Positions 11,386 through 21,925 of a stretch of DNA of 60,000 bases are shown here, one piece after another. Source of the stretch: Diphasiastrum complanatum (Eukaryota; Streptophyta; Lycopodiopsida; Lycopodiales; Lycopodiaceae); assembly GCA_029204225.1 (NCBI GenBank), contig CM055109.1, forward strand, positions 35,538,496-35,598,495. Reading direction: 5' to 3'. Both the position numbers and the translations under genes were made by a program. The notes below the pieces were generated by a model that worked only from the letters and a program-made list of their open reading frames with translations, was not told the origin of the DNA and ran no database searches. The number at the start of each line of letters is the position of its first letter. The first letter of the stretch is position 1.

Positions 11386-12365
11386 TTAAGAATTCGGAAT
11401 CTTGAAGCTCGGTTGAAGTCTAATAGAATGTTGTAAGTTTCAAAAGCAATGATTCTACACGTCGCTCACTTGTAGGGGGGGGATTTGCTGCCCAAAATTG
11501 CTGAGCAAAGCTGCTATTGGTTGTTCACAGATTGGCACATTCTTCCTACATTATTGCTTGCTGAAAGAGCCTGATTTGCTGTTCTAATCTACTGTCCAAA
11601 ATCGGCAAGCGATTTCATTGATATTGTTTGTTTGTGTGTCAGATGGGCTCACTTTGCAACCCTAAATCATTGATCATCAGCTGCTTAACATTGAACTTTC
11701 TATATGCTACCTGGATTACTACTCACAATTAACTTAAACGTTTGCTGATTTTTAGCTTTCTGTCGCCACATTCTTACTTGCGTAAATGCAGTCAATCTAA
11801 GCCCTAAATCTTCAAACAATTAGTGCATAGTTGGGCAATCTAGCAGTTTGAAGGTAGGTGAGATTTATCGGCTTGAAAAGAAACATTTTAGTTTCTAAGA
11901 AATCGAACTACAATTTGCCTAACAAATTCTAGGTTTTTAAGTTTGCAGTATGGATATACATTGAGTTAGATGTAGCTTCTTCTTAGCATTTTCCTTTGAT
12001 AAATAGCGTTTGTTCTTACACATTGAAGTAGTATCAATTCGGCATTCTATTAATGTTTCAATTTGAGAGAGATGAACTGGCAAGAATTGTGCCCAATTCT
12101 CAAATTCCATAGTGTAGTTTTTCATCTTCCACTCTATTTCTGAAATCAATAAAGTGCTAATGGAATTGTAGAATTTAACTCCAATTTCTTAAATAAGAAT
12201 GCACCTACAATTGGCCTATTCATCTCAAAACTCCTCTAAATTCCAGTTTAAATATTCTACAATTTCTAGAGCATATCTCAAAATCTACTCATTTAAGCAA
12301 TTTTCAAAATGAATGAAGCTTCTAAATCCGTTTCCAAGAACCATCGCTAATAAAAATCAAGTTTC
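11386..12365. other. Unassigned A+T-rich segment
   Basis: No open frame above about 70 codons and no recognisable domain, LTR or primer site. A GGGGGGG run at 11477 precedes the segment. It probably contains decayed element DNA between the truncated G1 and the copia gag relic. Confidence 0.4.
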
Positions 12366-12369
12366 TTCC

Positions 12370-12960
12370 AACATGGACAAGTTCCCCATAGTCAAGTTTG
12401 AAGGTGAACACAACTGACAAGTCAAAATGAGACTGTTACTAACTGTTACTTTGAAATATTGTGAGTGGCACTGAGTCCACCAGCCAATCCAACTACCCTG
12501 CTTAAATGGGAAATGAATGATAAGAGAGCAACTGCCTATATTGAGCTTTGCTTGGCCGATTCCCACATACACCACATAGATTTGTCGAAGACTTCGGTAA
12601 GTGTGAGAAAATTTGTCCACCTTGTTTGGTGCACAAGCTAAAAACGGCAAGGTCCTATTGCTGTAGTGCTTCTTTGCTCGTAAGTGGAGTAGAAGTGATT
12701 CGTTACACATATCAAACTTAATGGAGTCAATCATTAACCAACTAGCCGGTATTGGTTCAAAACTTGGTGGGGAGGCAAATATGGTGGTCATGTTGAACAG
12801 CATGACAGCCAAGTATAACAATATCACTCAACAAATCCCTGATTAGACACTTTTTGATACTTGAGGAAGAAAGGCATACGATCCTTATGTCAATCATCAC
12901 AATTGAGGGAGCTATGTTCACAAGACCTGGCGCAGCTAAAGGAAGAGAGAACTCAACAAG
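12370..12960 (+). pseudogene. Ty1/copia gag relic (C5)
   Basis: Starts with MDKFPIVKFEGEHN, matching the start of plant copia gag (normally followed by tryptophan; here a TGA). Around 12610-12840 a frame reads LLARKWSRSDSLHI, SINQLAGIGSKLGGEA, MVVMLNSMT and KYNNITQQIPD. This is the UBN2-type gag pattern of plant copia, where the invariant leucines and the LxSLP segment are partly lost. Several stops and at least two frameshifts break it. No zinc knuckle, protease or LTR follows; at about 12970 the sequence switches to gypsy RT. The open frame of 156 codons on the opposite strand is a shadow. Confidence 0.65.
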
Positions 12961-12974
12961 TAAAATAAGAAGGA

Positions 12975-14010
12975 CGTGCTCGCCTATATCGTTGTATCCT
13001 TATAGGGTGAGTACAAAGGAAGAAGACGAAGTTTTTAGAAAACTACAGCACTATTTAAAGATGGGCCATGTTAGGACTAGTAAGTCCCCTTCGGGGGGGG
13101 GAGGCCAATTTTGTTAATTAATAAATACTACGGAGGAGTTTGTCTCTGTGTAGACTATAAGAAATTAAACAAACTAACTATTAAAAACTGATACCCCTTA
13201 CTGCGAATGGTTGAACTGGTTAATGATTTCAAAAAACCCCTAATCTCTTTCAAATCTCACAAGAAAAGAGGAAATAACAAGGGGGAGATTCAGATTTTCA
13301 AAGAATCAACATGTTGGTTCAAATTCAGAATCAATTTGAGATGATAATGTTGCAAATTGTTAGACTAACATTGTTACTGAATGCAACTACTTATATTTCG
13401 TTGGTTCTTTCTCCCTAACATTTCAGTGAGGGAACGTTACACTAGTTTTTTAATGCAACTATCTGTTAAACAGTATCGCTCATCTCAACGACTTCCAATG
13501 TAACCAATGTCACGTGTTTAATGTTAGAACTTACTAAGTTACTAGTCTCCATGGGCCACAAAATTCAAGTACAATCCCCCCAATAAGAAAACAAACCAAA
13601 AAAAAGGTTCGAATCTTTTCCCGATTCGAATCGAGCTATCTGATTCGAATCGGTTCGAATGGGTTCAAATCGCCCGATTCGAATCGGTTTGAATGGGTTC
13701 GATGCTAGTGACTTTGCTGTAGGGGCAGTTCTATACCAGGATGGTAGATCGGTTGCTTTTGAAAGGAAGAAGCTGGATTCTACTCAAAGGCAGTATTCCA
13801 CCGATGATAAGGGACTTTTTGCCGTCATTAATGCTCTTAAAATCTGGTGTATAGGTCCAGATTTGCATTGACCACCAAGCACTAAGGTATATTTGTGATG
13901 TGGTTGACCTTTGAGGTCATAAAGCTAGGTGGTCAGAGATGCTCGAAGAATTTCACTATGACATTAACTACCAGATGGCTACATCATTTTTGTCATCTTA
14001 CATTTTCAAT
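12975..14010 (+). pseudogene. Ty3/gypsy RT and RNase H relic (G6), interrupted
   Basis: Positions 12985-13230 encode an RT start: SLYPYRVSTKEEDEVFRKLQ, SKSPSGG, then YGGVCLCVDYKKLNKLTIKN and YPLLRM, the counterpart of the G1 motif at about 8300-8450. Positions 13697-14010 encode RNase H: DASDFAVGAVLYQDGRSVAF, YSTDDKGLFAVINALKIW and, after frameshifts, LRYICD and ARWSEM. The catalytic RT part between them is missing, replaced by about 460 bp of unrelated DNA. It resembles the chromovirus family of G1, on the opposite strand. A G-run at 13095-13105 breaks the RT frame. Confidence 0.85.
13235..13696. repeat. Insertion-like segment ending in GATTCGAATCG repeats
   Basis: Sits between RT and RNase H of a gypsy relic. 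Its right end (13600-13690) holds several copies of the palindromic word CGATTCGAATCG and variants. A diverged relative of the same end, preceded by the same A-run, occurs at 22940-23030, again directly before a gypsy fragment. No coding potential. Possibly a small non-autonomous transposon; left end and target duplication not found. Confidence 0.4.
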
Positions 14011-14612
14011 GTTCAAAGAAATTAGAATGACTTGTCGCTTGAAAACGTGCTTTTTTAATCACGGACTAGTCACTAGTCAGTAGTCACGACTGACTACAGT
14101 CCAGTGGTTCAGCAGGCACCTAAATTGAATTGTTTTCTTTTTGGCAAATCAAGATGCAGTGACACAGCCAGAGGCCACCACATCATGCCCCCCAGTTGCC
14201 TTCACTCGCCCCTCGCTTCTCATGGAATGCAGATGAGGCAGAGCGTAGTAGTCGGCCAGACCTGCCTTCTGGTGTGGGATCCTCAATATGCTCATTGCCA
14301 ATTCAAGTCTTAACTTTAAGTTTTCAACATTGCAATTTGCCCTTTTCAGTTTTGTCTTTCAAGTTTGAAGGTTCATCTTTTAAGTTCAGTTCTAAGTTTA
14401 GCTTTTAACTTCAAACCGTCTGGTTTTGCCATTTCTACAGTCTTCAACTTTGCAAATTGCTATGACATATGTATTATGTCACATGTGGCATTTCAAACTT
14501 ATTAACAATTATTTACGATTAATCATGATTGTCAAATGATCATTCATCATTGAGGGCTTAAGGTTGCAACTTGCCATGAATCATGATGTTGTCTTGTCAC
14601 CTGTGAACTAGG
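14011..14612. other. Unassigned segment before the hAT relic
   Basis: Contains a partly palindromic GGACTAG/CTAGTCAGT stretch at 14064-14103 and A+T-rich DNA with repeated TTTAAGTT words. If the hAT element was complete, its BED zinc finger and left terminal repeat should lie here or further left, but I do not see them. Confidence 0.35.
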
Positions 14613-15670
14613 TATGGGTGCACCATCATATGTGATGGTTGGAGCGATACAAGGAAGCATAATTGCCCATCACTGCCACCCCAGAGGTGTCAATGGATCT
14701 TAGAAACATCGTCCCCATGCAGGAAGACACCATCGAGGACGTGGGGACACAACACGTTGTTTAGGTATATACTACAATGTTAAATGTTTAATGATTAATC
14801 AATGATCAATCCATTTAGCACTATAGTTAAACTAGTCAGAAGGTTTAGTTTGAGTGTGGAATTAGTAGTCACCAATCATGACTGAATGTTTAGGGTCAAT
14901 GGTTCACTTGAATTCCATGCACATTGCATTGTATGATTGTACAGGTTGTCACGAACAATGCGGAAATTGTGTTGCCAGGGCTAGGCTCGTTAATGAGACC
15001 TGCCCCCACATCTTTTGGACACCTTGTGTTGCACATTGCCTGGACCTATTAATCGAGGATGTAGCCAAGATACCATGGATCACGGAGGTGTTGCGCATGG
15101 TACAGTCCTTGGTGAGATTCATCACCAAGAGGCCAAGGGCCTTGGGCATCTGCAAGAGACACTCCACCCTGGATGTCTTGAGACTTGCCCCCACCAGGTA
15201 TGTTCTTGGTCATGACACGACTACTGAAAGTTCATGCAAGCTTGAGGCAAATGGTCGTTTCTAATGAGTGGGCGCAGTGGGGGGCATCACAGCAGTCGAA
15301 GGGTATGAGATTCGAGTATATTGTTATGCCGACTGCATTTTGGGATGAGCACGATCCATTGTCGTGGGCCTGCAACCTATCTACATTGTCCGCCGGCACC
15401 TTCCAGATCGAGAGGGCTGCATACTGAGCCTCTTGTATGAATTCATGGACAGGTTGGCCGAGCAACTGCGTCTTTGCACGACCATTAGCCCAGAGAGGTA
15501 TACCGCTTACTATATTGTCCTGTTGCACGACTCCTTAGTACTTAGTACTCACTACTGTTTGAAATTTAAAATTTGAATTGATGAATAGTGACTCCTAAGG
15601 GCTCATCATTAAATCATTTAACATTCAAATGTATTATAATTTATCTTGCAGGCTTGAGGAAGTCCAGCAC
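14613..15670 (+). pseudogene. hAT-superfamily transposase (DUF659 type), 5' part
   Basis: Cut-and-paste transposase relic with exon structure still readable. Exon a (to 14764) contains GCTIICDGWSDTRKH, the DUF659 start. Its last codon reads TAG where VVQVVT would need CAG. Intron 14765-14944 has GT and AG ends. Exon b (14945-15497) has VVTNNAE, then after a one-base shift VNETCPHIFWTPCVAHCLDL (the signature FWTPCAAHCLDL), IPWITEVL, SLVRFITKR, and further on LRQMVVSNEWAQW. Intron 15498-15651 ends CTTGCAG. Exon c begins at 15652 and is cut at 15670 by element A2. Joined across A2, the frame continues without a break into HQPLHAMAHF at 21230, which confirms both the second intron and the insertion. 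Frameshifts make it a pseudogene. Confidence 0.88.
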
Positions 15671-16142
15671 TGTCATGCTCATGACTGGTCTCGGGTAGCG
15701 TGTCTACGCCAGGGACCGGTAGACCGACAACCCAAGGGAATTGGGGCCCTTATGTGTACATGGTCATAATTAATGGTTGTACGCCTAAACACTTGATGGT
15801 GGATTGGTATGGGTCTATCAATGAGTCATTGGGGAACTGGATGATGTGGCCCAGATAGGCTGCAGAGGTGTCCAGTGAGGTGCCGTAGTGCACTACTAGT
15901 GGTGCATGGGCCTTGGAGGGTATAAGTATACCTATTGGGCTCTCACTAGTGTATGCTTGATAGCATGACTAGTGGCAGGATGTTGCTGGTGTGATGCCTC
16001 ATTTCTCTCTGAGTGATTGATCCATAGCTTGGGAGCTAGATCCGTTCGATCTAGGTTTGGTGGGGTTGGTTTGTCCACCATCAGGTTCCCTTGTGTTGCT
16101 TGTGATTGGCATGCTTAGAATAGGATCCTTGAGGACTTCATA
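15671..16142 (+). repeat. 5' LTR of A2 (472 bp)
   Basis: Starts TGTCATGCTCATGAC and ends GAGGACTTCATA; the final CA of the family is TA here. Compared with the 3' LTR it lacks about 20 bp near 15733 and 4-5 bp near its end. The shared TATA-like motif GGTATAAGTATACC lies at about 15919. Preceded by the target copy AGCAC. Confidence 0.92.
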
Positions 16143-16143
16143 T

Positions 16144-16155
16144 TGGTATCAAAGC
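16144..16155 (+). other. Primer binding site of A2
   Basis: TGGTATCAAAGC, one mismatch from the initiator-Met tRNA primer site seen in A1. One spacer base separates it from the LTR, as in A1. Confidence 0.85.
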
Positions 16156-18309
16156 GAAAGAGGGAGGGGGGGGTCCTTGTGAACTTTTAGTTTAACTTTA
16201 AGTTTTCTTTTAGTTAAATTTAAGTGGGTGCCTGGGTAGGTAGAAAAGGGGAGGGGTTACCTGGAGATTGTTAGAAGTTTTTTCTTTTTCCATAGGCTTT
16301 TTATAGTCATTAAGGACTGTAATTTTAAAAATGCAGTTAAAGTGATAGTGATGAAATCGTAATGGCTTAGAAATTGCGTGAATTAGATTTTAAGGTATAC
16401 AATGGTTTTTTCCGCAAATTTATTGCACGGCAATTTGCAAAATCATTGGTATAAACTAGATAGCAAAGCAGCACCCATTCAAAAAAAACTACGTTTTAGG
16501 ACATTGCTTTATCGAAAAGTTTATACCCAAAATGACTGCAACCGAATGTGAGATTTCGGTTTTCATATGCAAATGGATGAATAAAATTCGGGTTAGGGGT
16601 GGCAAATGAAAATTCGCCCGGCATCACTTGACTGTGATGGCCCCCTAAAATATTAAACACATGGTTGCAACTTGTAGACCACAGTGTGTTGGAATTTCAT
16701 TTTGGCAATAAACAGAAAAAACCCAATGCAAAATCTACTCGATAATTAGCCATTGTGATATATAGCTTGGGCTAACAACCGAAAAATTTTCCGGCGATTG
16801 AAAGCCCCGAAGTTGTTCAAGACTTGATAAATCGTTGGCCAAAGCTACTTAGCTTGCTCAACGTCCCAGAATAAAAAAGTGAATTTCGTCGGTTTTTTGC
16901 TTTGGGTAAGGCCTCCTCGTGGTGGAGGACGCAACCCATAGAATGGTGATTGGGCTGAATTTCTGGAGAAATTCCGTAAGGCTTTTCACAATTGACGAAT
17001 TTAATTCACTTTGATTAACTGCTGTGGGCAACCGAGAATGTGAATTCTTGGATTTTTTTGGCCAAGGTGTCATTTTTTTAAAAATCATGCACGGCCAGAA
17101 AGGACCCAGAAGCCTAAGATGGAAATTGAAATGGAACAAAAAAGTTGTTTCTTGATGTGCTTAAAGCAGTGGGCGTACCAACACTATTTGCTGTTAAGAA
17201 CAAGAAAAAGCCGATTCATCCTTCCCCATTTCTAAATCTGTCACTGTGAGTCTTACGGTGACCGTAAAGATTATGAAAAGGGCGAAAGTATGTTTGTTTG
17301 AGTGAAGTTGGAATTTTTTTTATAAATCCTGAAAACTTCATATAATTGTATTATTTTTCTAACACTTTGATCAGGAAGTGGAGGGCCTTCATGGAGGAAG
17401 AACCTGTGGTATGGGACGCAGGCAATTCCAAAATGAAGATCTGAAACTAACTGGATCAGTTGACCATAGTATGGCCGTAAGTCTTAGTGATACCAAATAC
17501 TATCAGTCATAAAACGGGTGTTTTGTCGGAAATTTGAGATATTGGTCATGACCCCTTTTTGGATATCTCAAATTTACAAAACCGAAAACCCGCCAAGCTA
17601 TTTCTTTATAAAAGATATATTGGTGAATTTCTTAACACATGAATTAACCCGCTTTTTTGTGATTCCTTGGAAGGTAATTCTGATTACCCGTTGACCATGG
17701 ACGATGTCACAGAAATGGTTAATGAAACCGTTTTCTAAATTTGTTTTCTCTACTTGAATCTTCAAGTAATCCTTTTTTGATTTACGGGTCAATTCTCAAG
17801 CTTGGTAATAATGAAAATCTTTTGTTAAAGTCATTGTGTTGGAACATCATTGGTATTTACTTACAATAATGCAACACTTCTTTTGGCTTTCAAGATTTTC
17901 GCAGATCTCTTCTTAGACTCTTCTCCTGGGCAAATCTCAAATGATCTGCACCCCTTAGAAACTCGTGCGTTTCCTGTTAAAAAGGGGGAGAAGTAGGAAG
18001 AAAAGAGAATTATCAAGGAGAAACATCGGTCAAAGATTCAAGGTGGAATCTGTTATATCGATGATGGACCTGTTTTATGAATCAGAAACGATAGGATATT
18101 TAGATATTACAGAAAACCTTTATGGATTATAGTAGATATGTGGTTTGAAGATTTAAAGGGGGGAAATTTAGAAAGTACTCTTGCGGAAGAAAAGTGGCTG
18201 ATAACAAGTCCGATTGATTTGTGTCAGAACTTGGAATTCTATTGCAAGATGGGGGTTTGTTGAACCATGTTCCTTGCTAGTAGTAGTCAACTTGATCTTA
18301 GTAGTCAAG
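16156..18309 (+). other. A2 internal region of uncertain content
   Basis: About 2.1 kb between primer site and integrase relic. Around 16375-16440 a frame reads ELDFKVYNGFFRKFI, weakly like a gag start, but I cannot confirm it. No protease, RT or RNase H motif is visible in any frame. It shares no obvious sequence with the equivalent part of A1, so the two copies differ in this half. Confidence 0.4.
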
Positions 18310-18684
18310 TTAGAACTTCTCGTAATGAGGTTCCAGTAAATCTTAAGTTATTCTAGATTCGAACTTAAGAGAAAAATCTAGACGTATTCTAGATTGGGAC
18401 CCTAACTTTGGAATGACACTTTGTGCCATGTCTAAAGTAAGGGCGTTTTTTAGATTACAATCCTTATATTGGCACCGTGTGTGAGTTGTAAAAGTCTGGA
18501 ACTTTCCAGATGGAAAGGACTTTGTGAACAGCTCATGTGTCTTTTAAGAATTGTAATGCATTCTCATGATGTACTCTTATGATATGGTATGGTTTCGGGA
18601 ATCTGGAGAGTTGGGATTGTGAATCTTAACTCAGATTATAGGATATACCTAATCCATAAGAAAGGCTTGTGATTGGTAGATTAC

Positions 18685-19515
18685 AATTACGGACTACAAG
18701 ATACAGGCCTACTGGATTTTATATTAGTCATGTACATGCCCCAGAGCCTTTTTATATGCTTATGAGCCGCACTGGGTCCTTTTTTATGACATTGACTGGC
18801 CTTGGGCCCTTACTATATGGTTATATGTGGAGTGGGGGCCCGTAGGAGGGCGCACTATTTTCCCTCCACATTTTGCCTCCCTTTACTTTTGAATTCCTAT
18901 TTTAGGGTTCATTGGTAAGGTATTTATAGGGGCATTTGTACACTCATTTTTCAGATTATTGATTGGTACTGCTTGGGCTCTTCGTGGGAGAACCTAATGT
19001 CTTGTCTATTGCTTGTAGGGCTTTAGTCTATTGCTGTCTTTTATGCTTCATTGATTCAACACCTGAGATTTTGATCATAACTTGGTATCAGAGCACTTTC
19101 TTGATTGCTGAATTTCAGATCTGATTTTCTGATTGGGTGCCCATTTTCCTTGCTGATTTTTCTCTCTTTGCTTCGGGCTTTCGTCTCTTTGCTTCAGCAA
19201 CATTCAGCGCAGTTTGGAGGAGGACCAACTCCCATCAGAGCATTTTCCTTGGCGGAGCTTTAGCAGATAGTTAGCGGAAGTACTTCCGCTAAATTTGGCG
19301 GCCGGAAAAAATTAAATTTCGGCAGACTATTTCCGGCGCCCAAGTTCCAAATCCTTTTCCCTCTTTTTCTTAATCCTCCATTTGATTCAGGGAGAGGATT
19401 CCCAGCCATCTTTTCAGCATTGATTGGAGGCTGTCCAGCGCCCTACTTCATCACATTTTTCAGCCATTGTTCCAGCAGAGTAGCCCAGTAGGCCTGTATC
19501 CTGTAGTCCGTAGCT
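18685..19515 (+). mobile_element. 831-bp inverted-repeat insertion containing a retroelement primer site
   Basis: Absent from the A1 copy, which fixes both ends. Its termini are inverted repeats of about 28 bp (core GGACTACAAGATACAGGCCT at 18691 and its near-perfect complement at 19485-19509), flanked by ATTAC on both sides (18680-18684, 19516-19520). The interior holds a TATA-like TATTTATAGGGG (18929), then TTGATCA and TGGTATCAGAGC (19083-19094), the primer site that normally follows a 5' LTR. No second LTR or protein is present. A perfect 22-bp palindrome lies at 19271-19292. It could be a DNA transposon that captured the front of an LTR element, or an unusual retroelement remnant; I cannot tell. 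Confidence 0.75.
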
Positions 19516-20402
19516 ATTACCCCAAATGAATAAACAAGATAGTAAAATTTTGGTAATGACTGGCCATCTTACCAAATCAACTATGTTTATTTGGGTAAAG
19601 ACCAAGTAATTATTTAAGTATTTGTTTTGGCTTTACGGATTACCAAAGTGACATTATGAACATTCGCGATTCGAAGTTCACTGTTCACTTTTGGTGGCCG
19701 TATTTGCTAAACTTGAGATGACTCTGAACTTAAAGTTCTTCTAATCATTGGTAGTTGCCTTCTTTTATTAAGTATAGGACAAGAATCCGATGAATTATGA
19801 TTGACGAATCATAGTTCAGATTCTAGTTATAATTGATTGTTTAAAAGAAGGATTACCTGGGTGATCAAAAGATCAGTTAAGATATGTATTCATATTTTCT
19901 TAGCAATCTCCTCGGAGAGGAAGTTATCCCTGATGGAGATTGAGTTACAGTAAGCATTTGGCTACTGGTTATAGCCCGTGCGTGCTTACGTATAGTTTTT
20001 AACCTATATCACCCATTGCGGTAGAGACTCGGGCGTTCAAGTTTCAGAAAGTAGCGGATTTCCTACATGATATGTAGGAAATGCTACGGATTGCACGTGA
20101 GAATGTCTAGAGTACCCAGGATGGGGACCGACATTATGCAAGTCTGAAAAGATCACCGAGAGACTTCCAAGTGGGGGATTGGGTATTTTTTGAGAATCTC
20201 GATGGATTCAAGTGTAATGTGTACCGGCTAGCATTACTAATCGTCCCCTAGATATAGAGGACCGTTTAAGATCTTGAAAAAGATCGGATCCTTAGCTTAC
20301 CAATCGGAACTCCCGGATGGATCTCAAGTGCATCCCGTATTTCACGTAAGCCGTCTCTAAAAGAGTCTACGTGAAGGAGAGCATCTTAGATCTGGAGATC
20401 GA

Positions 20403-20614
20403 TTGGACCTGTTGGATGAATCATTGGGTGTGTCTTCGCTTGAACCCGAAAAGATCTTGGATACAAGAACTAAATGATTGTGAAATCGTATTGTTACCAA
20501 GCATCTGGTTGGACCTGTTGGATGAATCATTGGGTGTGTCTTCGCTTGAACCCGAAAAGATCTTGGATACAAGAACTAAATGATTGTGAAATCGTATTGT
20601 TACCAAGCATCTGG
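20403..20614 (+). repeat. 106-bp tandem duplication in A2 integrase
   Basis: Two virtually identical copies (20403-20508 and 20509-20614), both containing GGACCTGTTGGATGAATC and AGATCTTGGATACAAGAAC. The high identity means it arose recently. It duplicates the DLLDESLGVSSLEPEKI segment after the integrase core. Confidence 0.95.
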
Positions 20615-20715
20615 TTTGATGGAAGGGATGTACAGACGATGACAATTCTTGGAAACAGGAAGGAAACTTAAGGATGAACTTTCCCAGTTTTAAGTTCTGA
20701 GGACAGAACTTGAAT

Positions 20716-20728
20716 AAGGGGGGAAGAA
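20716..20728 (+). other. Polypurine tract of A2
   Basis: AAGGGGGGAAGAA directly before the TG of the 3' LTR, the plus-strand primer position of an LTR element. Confidence 0.9.
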
Positions 20729-21224
20729 TGTCATGCCCATGACTAGTCTTGGGTGGCGTGTCTACGCTAGAGACCGGTAGACCGACAACCCGTAAGTTAA
20801 TTGTGACTATAAGGGAATTGGGGCCCTTATGTGTACATGGTCATAATTAATGGTTGTAGGCCTAAACACTTGATGGTGGATTGGTATGGGTCTATCAATG
20901 AGTCATTGGGGAACTGGATGACGTGGCCCAGATAGGCTGCAGAGGTGTCCAGTGAGGTGTCACAGTGCACTACTAGTGGTGCATGGGCCTTGGAGGGTAT
21001 AAGTATACCTATTGGGCTCTCACTAGTGTATGCTTGATAGCATGACTGGTGGCAAGATGTTGCTGGTGTGATGCCTCATTTCTCTCTGAGTGATTGATCC
21101 ATAGCTTGGGGGCTAGATCCGTTCGATCTAGGTTTGGTTGGGTTGGTTTGTCCACCATCAGGTTCCCTTGTGTTGCTTGTGATTGGCATGCTTAGAATAG
21201 GATCCTTGGATTGAGGACTTTATA
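20729..21224 (+). repeat. 3' LTR of A2 (496 bp)
   Basis: Starts TGTCATGCCCATGAC, ends GAGGACTTTATA, followed by the second target copy AGCAC at 21225-21229. Full-length relative to the 5' LTR. Confidence 0.92.
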
Positions 21225-21790
21225 AGCACCTTTGGCAGAGCAAGTGGGAGTGGTTTCACCAGCCCTTGCATGCCATGGCCCACTTTGGAGAAGTGAGGAG
21301 CAGTACATTGATAGGGAGCTTAGGTATGGCTGGAATGCCTATGTCTCCCGAGTTTATCCTTATGTGTACGAGCAGGATAAGCTGTTGGATGAGCTCCTGA
21401 TATTCAGGCATAAGACCTTAGAGTTCACATCTGGCCTGGCACGTTTGAGAGACAGTAATAAACTGACTGTTACTGCACAATTAGTCAATTACATTGTAGG
21501 TAGCAGCATTTATTTAGTTACATAAGTTACATGAAATGGCTCTCGTGTCACAGCCCTGATGACGAGTGTAAGCCTGAGGCATCGTCAGGGTCAGAGTCCT
21601 CAGGGGAGGAGTATGTGGAGGAGAAGTCTGAGGAGGGCAAGGGCGAGGGCGAGGATGAGGGGCATCATACCTTGGCCTCCGATGAGGATTTCATCCCTGA
21701 TATTCGAGAGGAGACCACAGCAAGCTCCACAGCGAGGCTCAAAGCTAGGAAAACTAGTAGATTAGGAGGGTGTAGATTAGTTACTAGTAG
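21225..21790 (+). pseudogene. hAT transposase, 3' part after A2
   Basis: Continues exon c of the hAT gene: HLWQSKWEWFHQPLHAMAHF, then after a one-base shift YIDRELRYGWNAYVSRVYPY, LLDELLIFRHKT and SGLARLRDSNKLT. This is the normal region before the hAT dimerisation domain. The CERNWS-type dimerisation motif itself is absent; instead, after non-coding sequence (about 21487-21540), a strongly acidic tail follows (21550-21720, SGSESSGEEYVEEKSEEGK), which such proteins often carry at the C-terminus. So the catalytic/dimerisation segment appears deleted or lost in an unrecognised intron. No right terminal inverted repeat was identified. Confidence 0.8.
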
Positions 21791-21925
21791 ATAGTACATA
21801 ACACTGCACAATATTAATGAGTCACGACATTTGCACATATTACTCTTGACATATCATCAGACATAACGCATTACAATGGAATCATATCTATTATGGATTC
21901 TGAACTTTGAAGACTGAGACTTAGT

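Larger units (their letters stand above)
18310..20714 (+). pseudogene. Gypsy integrase relic of A2
   Basis: Readable pieces: RDSKFTVHFW near 19670 (core), SKHLATGYSP at about 19945, KVADFLHDM near 20050, SPRDFQVGDWVFFENLDGF at about 20160-20210, GPFKILKKIGSLAYQSELPD and VHPVFHVSRL near 20345, EPEKILDTRTK, and FPSFKF near the end (20680-20690). These match the integrase C-terminal pattern of Ty3/gypsy with an SH3-like fold, in the same order as G1. Stops interrupt nearly every block, a 106-bp tandem duplication sits at 20403-20614, and the 831-bp insertion lies at 18685-19515. Positions 18310-19600 align with A1 but have no readable domain. It cannot produce an enzyme. Confidence 0.85.
15671..21224 (+). 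mobile_element. Family-A LTR element A2, complete with target duplication
   Basis: 5' LTR 15671-16142, primer site, internal region, integrase relic, polypurine tract, 3' LTR 20729-21224, flanked by the 5-bp direct repeat AGCAC (15666-15670 and 21225-21229). It inserted into an exon of the hAT transposase. The two LTRs differ by about 16 substitutions over about 470 aligned positions by my count, plus a 19-20-bp and a short deletion in the 5' LTR, so the insertion is not very old. The internal region is nevertheless coding-dead and carries defects shared with A1, which suggests it was mobilised in trans. It contains a later 831-bp insertion at 18685-19515. Confidence 0.92.

Noticed and set aside
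12357-12827. 156-codon minus-strand frame
   Set aside because: It lies opposite the copia gag relic and resembles no protein; chance shadow.
21550-21720. Acidic frame as an independent gene
   Set aside because: It follows the hAT relic on the same strand and fits the acidic C-terminal tail of such transposases.
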